Position numbers and translations under genes: made by a program. 6,751 nucleotides of DNA from the NCBI GenBank assembly GCA_005879205.1, contig VBLD01000233.1, forward strand, positions 1-6,751, given 5' to 3'. Positions 1 through 4,172 of the stretch are shown here, piece by piece (position 1 is the first letter of the stretch; the number at the start of each line of letters is the position of its first letter). The notes under the pieces are model-generated. The model was not told the origin of the DNA, did not search any database, and saw nothing but the letters and a program-made list of their open reading frames with translations. This DNA is from Deltaproteobacteria bacterium. GTDB lineage: Bacteria; Desulfobacterota; Binatia; DP-6.

Positions 1-1560
1 GCGATCCCGCACAACTCCAACATGAGCCAGGGCCGCATGTTCCTGCCGGAGAACCCCGACCACAGCCCGCTCACGGCCGCCGACGCCGCGGTCCGAGCCA
101 CGAGCGAGCCGCTGGTCGAGATCTACCAGGCCAAGTCCAGCTCCGAGTGCAAGCCCGCCATCGGCACGCCGGACGAGCTCTGCGCCTTCGAGTCCACCAA
201 CCGGCTGACGCTGTTCGGGAACAGCAGCCCCACGAACACCTTTGCTCCGCTGTCGTTCGTCCGGAACGCGCTGAAGGAAGGCCTCAAGCAGGAGCAGGCG
301 ATCGGGGTGAACCCCTTCCGGCTCGGCCTCATCGGCGCCACCGACAACCACAACGGCATCCCCGGCGCGACGCGCGAGGACGAGTGGACGGGCCACGCCG
401 GCATTCTCGACGCCGACGCTGCGGCCCCCTACCCCGGCGGTCGCCTTTCCACGCAGGCGCGGTCGAACCTCGAGGACGGTCCCGGCGGACTCGCGGTGGT
501 CTGGGCGGAGGAGAACTCGCGCGACGCGATCTTCGCCGCGATGCGACGGCGGGAGGTCTACGGCACGAGCGGGACACGGCCGATCGTCCGCTTCTTTGCC
601 GGACATTACCGTCGGAGCATCTGCTCGAGGCCGGACCTGATCGAGATCGGCTACCGCAAGGGCGTCCCCATGGGCGCCGAGATCGGCGCCGTCGACCGCC
701 ACGGGCCGACCTTCATCGTGCTGGCGTCGAAGGACCCCGGCGAGGAGGGCCTTCCCGGTACGCCGCTGCAGCGCATCCAGATCGTGAAGGGCTGGATCGA
801 CGCGAACGGCGATCCCCAGGAGAAGGTGGTCGACGTCGCGGGCGATCCGAACAACGGCGCCGGGGTCGACCTCGCCACCTGCACGCCGACGGGCTCCGGG
901 TTCGATACACTCTGCGCCACGTGGATGGACCCGGAGTTCGACGCGGGCCAGCGCGCCTTCTACTACGCCCGCGTCCTCGAGAACCCCTCGTGCCGCTGGT
1001 CCACCTACGCGTGCAACAGCCTCGGCGTGGATTGCACGGACCCGAGCATGGTGCCGGCGGACCTCCAGGGCTGCTGCTCGACGAGCGTGCCGAAGACGAT
1101 TCAGGAGCGCGCGTGGGCGTCGCCGATCTGGTATCGCCCCGAGGGGATCGGGCGGCTGAAGGCCACCCTGCACTACCATCCGCCGGGCGCCGACACCCTG
1201 CGGCTCGACGCCAGCATGGGACCCGGCCTCGCCGCGCAGCTCGCAACCGGGGACTTCCAGGTCGTCCTGCGCGACGACGACGTGATCCTCGATGCGACCA
1301 TCCCGGCAGGCACGTTCGTCCCGTCGGGCGGCGGCTTCATGTTGAACGACCCGACGGGGCAGTTCGGCGGCATCCGGCAGGCCACCGTCGCACCCCAGGA
1401 CAGCAGACACACGCTCATCCGGATCTCGACCGTCGGCATGGACCTGTCGCGCGCCGACCGCGCGGACCACGCGGTCGAGGTCGAGATCCGCATCGGCAGC
1501 CTGGTCGCCTCGCACACACGGCTCTGGCGGGCGAGCAGGAGGGTGCTGAGGACGAGCTGA
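1..1560 (+). CDS. DUF3604 family protein (PHP-like metallohydrolase), 5' end missing
   Basis: The frame is open from the first base, and the codons before the first ATG (position 22) read AIPHNSN, a conserved DUF3604 motif, so the gene starts outside the window; 519 residues are visible. Other family signatures, counted from the first visible codon, are EIYQAKSSSEC (about 40-50), GLIGATDNHNG (109-119), WAEENSRDAIFAAMRRREVY (168-187) followed by GTSGTRP, ENPSCRWS (327-334) and the usual family end QERAWASPIWY (368-378). DUF3604 proteins belong to the PHP-like metal-dependent hydrolase group; substrates are largely unknown. Asp and His of TDNHN are likely metal or active-site residues (inference). 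Many Cys between 308 and 359 suggest an exported, disulfide-bonded protein; any signal peptide lies upstream of the window. About 140 residues follow the canonical end and form a beta-rich extension. The TGA is one base from the next start, so the gene heads or belongs to an operon with the PPIase and HupE genes. Confidence 0.92.
   Translation, partial: AIPHNSNMSQGRMFLPENPDHSPLTAADAAVRATSEPLVEIYQAKSSSECKPAIGTPDELCAFESTNRLTLFGNSSPTNTFAPLSFVRNALKEGLKQEQAIGVNPFRLGLIGATDNHNGIPGATREDEWTGHAGILDADAAAPYPGGRLSTQARSNLEDGPGGLAVVWAEENSRDAIFAAMRRREVYGTSGTRPIVRFFAGHYRRSICSRPDLIEIGYRKGVPMGAEIGAVDRHGPTFIVLASKDPGEEGLPGTPLQRIQIVKGWIDANGDPQEKVVDVAGDPNNGAGVDLATCTPTGSGFDTLCATWMDPEFDAGQRAFYYARVLENPSCRWSTYACNSLGVDCTDPSMVPADLQGCCSTSVPKTIQERAWASPIWYRPEGIGRLKATLHYHPPGADTLRLDASMGPGLAAQLATGDFQVVLRDDDVILDATIPAGTFVPSGGGFMLNDPTGQFGGIRQATVAPQDSRHTLIRISTVGMDLSRADRADHAVEVEIRIGSLVASHTRLWRASRRVLRTS
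1548..1552 (+). promoter_or_regulatory. Ribosome binding site of the PPIase gene
   Basis: GAGGA lies 9 nt before the ATG at 1562, inside the last codons of the DUF3604 gene. A stronger AGGAGGG at 1537-1543 is 18 nt away, too far for this start. The site supports initiation at 1562. Confidence 0.55.
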
Positions 1561-1561
1561 G

Positions 1562-2542
1562 ATGCGCCGCAGCGGACCACCCGCGCTCCACTTCCTGGCG
1601 ATGGGAGTCGCGCTGTTCGCCCTCGAGCGCGCCGCCGTCCCGCGCCGGCCGCCGGGACCGCCGGCTCCGGCGGCCGGCCCGCTCCTCACCCCCGACCGTC
1701 TCGCGCAACTCCGCGCCGACTTCACGCGGCAAGAGGGGACGCCCCCGACCCCGGAACAGGAGCAGGCCCTGGCCGCACAGGCGATCGACGACGAGATCCT
1801 CTACCGCGAGTCACTCGTCCGCCGGCTCGACCGGGACGACCCGAGCATCCGCTACCGGCTCGCGGAGAAGATGCGCTTCCTCGCCGACGGCAATGAAGAC
1901 GAAGGCCACGAAGAGCGCTTCTACCGGGACGCACTCGCGCTTCACCTCGACCGCGAGGATCTCTTCATCCGGCGCATGCTCACCACGAAGATGCGGCTCC
2001 TCGCCGAGCGCGCGGAAGACGACCCGGCGCCGGATGAGACGGCGCTCCAGGCCCATCTCGACCGGCACGCCGATCGGTACCGCGAGCCGGAGCGGACGAG
2101 TCTCTGGCACGTGTTCGTCTCCTCTGCGCGCGGCGCGGCGGGCGGGCGCGAGGCGCGGGCGCTGCTCGCCGAGCTCCGCCGGGAGGCGACGCCGCCCACG
2201 ACCAGCGCGTCTCGCGGCGATCCCTTCCCGTTCGGTGCGCACGTCCGGGCCGCGTCGCCGCGCGATCTCGCCAAGCAATTCGGCGAGCCGTTCGCGGCGA
2301 GCGTCGCCCGGCTGCCCGTCGGCGAGTGGGCGGGGCCGGTGGCTTCGTCCTACGGTCTCCACCTGGTGCTCGTCGAGGCGCGGGAGCCCGGGCGCGTACC
2401 ACCGCTCGCCGCCGTCCGGGCACGCGTGCTGGCCGAGGTCCGCGAGGAGCGCCGCCGGGAGCGGCTGGCGGCGGCGATGGCGGCGCTGCGGGCGAAGTAC
2501 GGCGTCGCGCCCGGCGGTCCCGGGCAGGAGTCGCGCGGATGA
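1562..2542 (+). CDS. Membrane-anchored PpiC/SurA-type peptidyl-prolyl cis-trans isomerase
   Basis: The 326-residue protein is read as a parvulin-type foldase acting on exported proteins. Residues 8-21 are hydrophobic (ALHFLAMGVALFAL) and form an uncleaved signal anchor or signal peptide, followed by a Pro/Ala-rich linker (26-40). Residues 43-175 are a helical SurA-like region with two copies of a 28-residue motif (81-108 and 121-148). Residues about 176-275 form the rotamase domain: SLWHVFVSS with His183 in the place of the first parvulin His, SRGDPFPFGA (217-226) as a variant of the usual GGDLG turn, FGEPFAASVARLPVGEW (240-256), and GPVASSYGLHLVLV (258-271) with His267 in the place of the last catalytic His. 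A charged helix closes the protein (281-312). The start has a GAGGA site at good distance and leaves one base after the DUF3604 stop; the stop overlaps the HupE start. Likely clients are the neighbouring exported proteins (inference). Isomerase activity is inferred from family, not shown. Confidence 0.9.
   Translation: MRRSGPPALHFLAMGVALFALERAAVPRRPPGPPAPAAGPLLTPDRLAQLRADFTRQEGTPPTPEQEQALAAQAIDDEILYRESLVRRLDRDDPSIRYRLAEKMRFLADGNEDEGHEERFYRDALALHLDREDLFIRRMLTTKMRLLAERAEDDPAPDETALQAHLDRHADRYREPERTSLWHVFVSSARGAAGGREARALLAELRREATPPTTSASRGDPFPFGAHVRAASPRDLAKQFGEPFAASVARLPVGEWAGPVASSYGLHLVLVEAREPGRVPPLAAVRARVLAEVREERRRERLAAAMAALRAKYGVAPGGPGQESRG
1802..2005 (+). repeat. Internal protein repeat in the PPIase chaperone region
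   Basis: Residues 81-108 (bases 1802-1885) and 121-148 (bases 1922-2005) of the PPIase share the pattern Y-R-[ED]-x-L-x3-L-D-R-[DE]-D-x2-I-R-x2-L-x2-K-M-R-[FL]-L-A, with 15 of 28 positions identical by my count and a 40-residue period. The DNA copies have diverged, so this is an old protein-level duplication, not a recent DNA repeat. I believe similar doubling occurs in relatives of this foldase, but could not check. Confidence 0.65.
2526..2530 (+). promoter_or_regulatory. Ribosome binding site of the HupE/UreJ gene
   Basis: AGGAG lies 8 nt before the ATG at 2539, within the end of the PPIase gene. It decides the start: the same frame is open upstream to an ATG at 2326, but only the 2539 start has this site, the ATGA overlap and a signal peptide directly after it. 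Confidence 0.7.
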
Positions 2543-3543
2543 AGCCGGCACACCTGTGTCTCGTCGCGATGCTGTTCGCGCTCGGCGCGGCGCGCGCGAC
2601 GGCGCATCCCCTGGCGCCCGCCCTCCTCGACGTCACGGAGATGACGGACGGCTCGCTGGCGGTGGTGTGGAAGGTGTCGGTGTTCGGCCTCCCGGGCGCC
2701 GTCCTCCGTCCCGCGCTCCCGGCGGACTGTCGACCCACCGGCAGGCCGACCGAGGCGCAGGACGCCGAGAGTGTGACGATACGCTCGACCGTGCGCTGCG
2801 ACGGGGCCGGTCTCGTGGGGCGGGAGATCGGCGTCGACGGGCTCGTCGCCGGCAAGAGCGACGCGCTCCTCCGCGTGACGCTCGCGGACGGGCGGGTCGT
2901 CAAATCGGTGCTGCGCGCGGCGGCGCCGCGGCTCACCGTCCCGGAGCGCGACCGTCCGTTCGACGTCGTCCGCGCCTATGCCGCGCTCGGTTTCGAGCAC
3001 ATCATGACCGGACCGGACCACCTGCTCTTCGTCTTCGGCCTGCTCCTGCTGGTGGGCGGCGGCAGGCTGCTCGTCCGCACGATCACCGCCTTCACCGTCG
3101 GCCACAGCATCACGCTGTCGCTCGCGGCCCTCGGTCTTGCCCGGGTGCCGCCGAGGCCGATCGAGGTCGGGATCGCGCTCAGCGTCTTCGTCCTCGCGGT
3201 CGAGCTGGCGCGCGAGGCGCGGCCCACGCCCACCCTGATGCAGCGTGCGCCCTGGGCGATGGCGGGCGTCTTCGGCCTCCTCCACGGCCTCGGCTTCGCC
3301 GGCGCGCTCGCGGAGGTGGGCCTGCCCGCCGGTGAGATCCCGACCGCGCTCTTCGCCTTCAACGTCGGCATCGAGCTCGGACAGCTCTGCTTCGTGGGAG
3401 TCGTCCTCGTCGCGGCGTCGGGCCTCGCCCGGCTCGCGGCACCGCGGCTCGTCGGGGCGCGGTGGATCCCGGTCTACGCCATGGGGTCGCTGTCGGCCCT
3501 CTGGTGCATCGAGCGGACGCTCGCGGTTCTACCGACATGGTGA
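2539..3543 (+). CDS. HupE/UreJ family membrane protein, long form with periplasmic domain
   Basis: The 334-residue product is a probable metal-related inner-membrane protein. HupE/UreJ proteins are linked to nickel supply for hydrogenase or urease, but neither enzyme is visible here, so the metal is open. Residues 1-22 are a signal peptide (hydrophobic VAMLFALGAARA, then a type I AxA site before His23). Residues 23-140 are a soluble, probably periplasmic domain with Cys64 and Cys87 as a possible disulfide. The membrane domain follows: GFEHIMTGPDHLLFVFG (151-167), TAFTVGHSITLSLAALGL (183-200), a helix at about 207-224, FGLLHGLGFAGAL (245-257), FNVGIELGQLCF (274-285) and a last helix at about 311-330. 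His154, Asp160, His161, His189 and His249 are the likely metal ligands, in the pattern of the HupE_UreJ_2 family. The gene overlaps the PPIase stop by 4 nt (ATGA) and the next gene by 7 nt, so it is translated as part of the operon. Confidence 0.92.
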   Translation: MKPAHLCLVAMLFALGAARATAHPLAPALLDVTEMTDGSLAVVWKVSVFGLPGAVLRPALPADCRPTGRPTEAQDAESVTIRSTVRCDGAGLVGREIGVDGLVAGKSDALLRVTLADGRVVKSVLRAAAPRLTVPERDRPFDVVRAYAALGFEHIMTGPDHLLFVFGLLLLVGGGRLLVRTITAFTVGHSITLSLAALGLARVPPRPIEVGIALSVFVLAVELAREARPTPTLMQRAPWAMAGVFGLLHGLGFAGALAEVGLPAGEIPTALFAFNVGIELGQLCFVGVVLVAASGLARLAAPRLVGARWIPVYAMGSLSALWCIERTLAVLPTW

Positions 3544-3956
3544 GTGCCGTGACGCCGACGCCGATGCAACTTCAGGCGATGATCGAGACCGGTCCGGAAG
3601 GCCCGATCGTGATGGTCAATCTCCTCAAGTATCGCGCGAAGGCGGTCTACGGACCGGACAGGCCCGAGTCGAACGAGAACCTGAGCGGGCGTGAGGCCTA
3701 CCTGCGCTACGGCGCGGTCGCCGTTAAGGTGCTCGGCGAGATCGGGGCCGGCATCCTCTGGATGGGCCAGCAACATCTCGTCTTCATCGGCGGCGGCGAG
3801 CAGGAGTGGGACGAGGTCGCCTGCGTGCGCTATCCCTCGCGGCAGGCGTTCCTCCAGATGATCGCTCGACCAGATTATCTCGCCGCGACGTACCATCGCG
3901 ACGCGGCACTCGAGCGGACGGCGCTCCTCTGCTGCTCGGCGGGAAGCGCGTCATGA
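3537..3956 (+). CDS. DUF1330 family protein
   Basis: This is a 139-residue cytoplasmic protein with no signal peptide or membrane segment. The family marks are GPIVMVNLLKYR (22-33), GREAYLRYG (51-59), GAGILWMGQQHLVFIGG (70-86), EWDEVACVRYPSRQAFLQMI (90-109), PDYLAATYHRDAAL (112-125) and a final TALLCC. DUF1330 proteins are small alpha+beta-barrel (dimeric ferredoxin-like) proteins whose biochemical role is not settled. The ATG lies inside the end of the HupE gene (7-nt overlap ATGGTGA) with no clear Shine-Dalgarno site before it, so translation probably depends on coupling to HupE. A later ATG at 3564 is possible, but the residues before it (VTPTPMQLQAM) fit the family N-terminus, so I kept 3537. 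It appears to be the last gene of the operon; a functional tie to the three genes before it is suggested only by position. Confidence 0.87.
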   Translation: MVSAVTPTPMQLQAMIETGPEGPIVMVNLLKYRAKAVYGPDRPESNENLSGREAYLRYGAVAVKVLGEIGAGILWMGQQHLVFIGGGEQEWDEVACVRYPSRQAFLQMIARPDYLAATYHRDAALERTALLCCSAGSAS

Positions 3957-3974
3957 CCACCGGGCGCGGCGCGC

Positions 3975-3998
3975 GCGGTCGATCAGGCGATCGGCCGC
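3975..3998 (+). terminator. GC-rich hairpin after the DUF1330 stop, possible operon terminator
   Basis: GCGGTCGATC and GATCGGCCGC pair over 10 bp with one G-U wobble, around an AGGC loop. The stem begins 18 nt after the end of the DUF1330 gene. No U-tract follows (next bases are cgtcgctccc), so it is not a classical intrinsic terminator; it may be a U-less terminator or an mRNA 3'-end stabiliser. Confidence 0.35.
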
Positions 3999-4125
3999 CG
4001 TCGCTCCCGCCCAGCCGAGGATATCGATTCACCCGCGAACCGGCCGGCGACTCGATCACGACGCGCACGCCGCGCACACTCCCTTCGCGGCAGGGGATCC
4101 TCGAGCCGCAGGCTTTGGAATTTTG

Positions 4126-4155
4126 TTGATCGTGCCGCGCACGGCGCGGTACAAG
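4126..4155 (+). promoter_or_regulatory. Possible promoter with an inverted repeat in its spacer
   Basis: TTGATC (4126-4131) and TACAAG (4150-4155) each match 4 of 6 positions of the sigma-70 boxes with an 18-nt spacer, next to the AT-rich patch at 4114-4130. Between them sits a 9-bp inverted repeat (4132-4140 with 4144-4152, one G-U wobble, loop ACG), which could be an operator or, if transcription starts further upstream, a leader hairpin. With this promoter the leader would be only about 10 nt. Matches are weak and may be chance. Confidence 0.2.
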
Positions 4156-4162
4156 CCGGGCC

Positions 4163-4167
4163 GGAGG
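4163..4167 (+). promoter_or_regulatory. Ribosome binding site of the secreted hydrolase gene
   Basis: GGAGG stands 5 nt before the ATG at 4173, the best Shine-Dalgarno match in the window. It fixes the start, which is followed at once by a signal peptide. Confidence 0.75.
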
Positions 4168-4172
4168 CGCAC

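Larger units (their letters stand above)
3957..4172. other. Intergenic region between the operon and the secreted hydrolase gene
   Basis: These 216 nt carry no convincing gene. A 58-codon frame starting at the ATGA over the DUF1330 stop (3953-4129) is Arg/Pro/Ser-rich and looks like translated GC-rich spacer. The region holds a hairpin at 3975-3998, a plain GC-rich stretch, an unusually AT-rich patch at 4114-4130 (13 of 17 bases A or T) and an inverted repeat at 4132-4152. Confidence 0.7.

Noticed and set aside
2326..2538. A possible 71-residue N-terminal extension of the HupE protein, from an ATG at 2326.
   Set aside because: The extension is Arg/Gly/Ala-rich and lies over the PPIase C-terminus. 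The start at 2539 has an AGGAG site, an ATGA overlap and an immediate signal peptide.
2350..3285. A 311-codon open frame on the - strand, opposite HupE and the PPIase end.
   Set aside because: It is highly charged and low in complexity, without motifs, and antisense to two well-supported genes.
147..3335. A 1062-codon open frame on the + strand, overlapping three genes.
   Set aside because: The product is an Arg/Pro/Ala/Gly-rich chain with no domain, out of frame with the DUF3604, PPIase and HupE genes, all of which have clear family motifs. It reflects high GC content that makes stop codons rare.
3953..4129. A 58-codon small gene starting at ATGA over the DUF1330 stop.
   Set aside because: The 4-nt overlap is tempting, but the product is Arg/Pro/Ser/Thr-rich without pattern, the ribosome site is weak, and the hairpin at 3975-3998 would sit inside it. 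Conservation in relatives would change this view.
4132..4152. The inverted repeat read as an intrinsic terminator on either strand.
   Set aside because: No T-run follows it on the + strand. On the - strand the neighbouring patch reads as A-rich, not T-rich, so neither orientation gives a hairpin plus U-tract.
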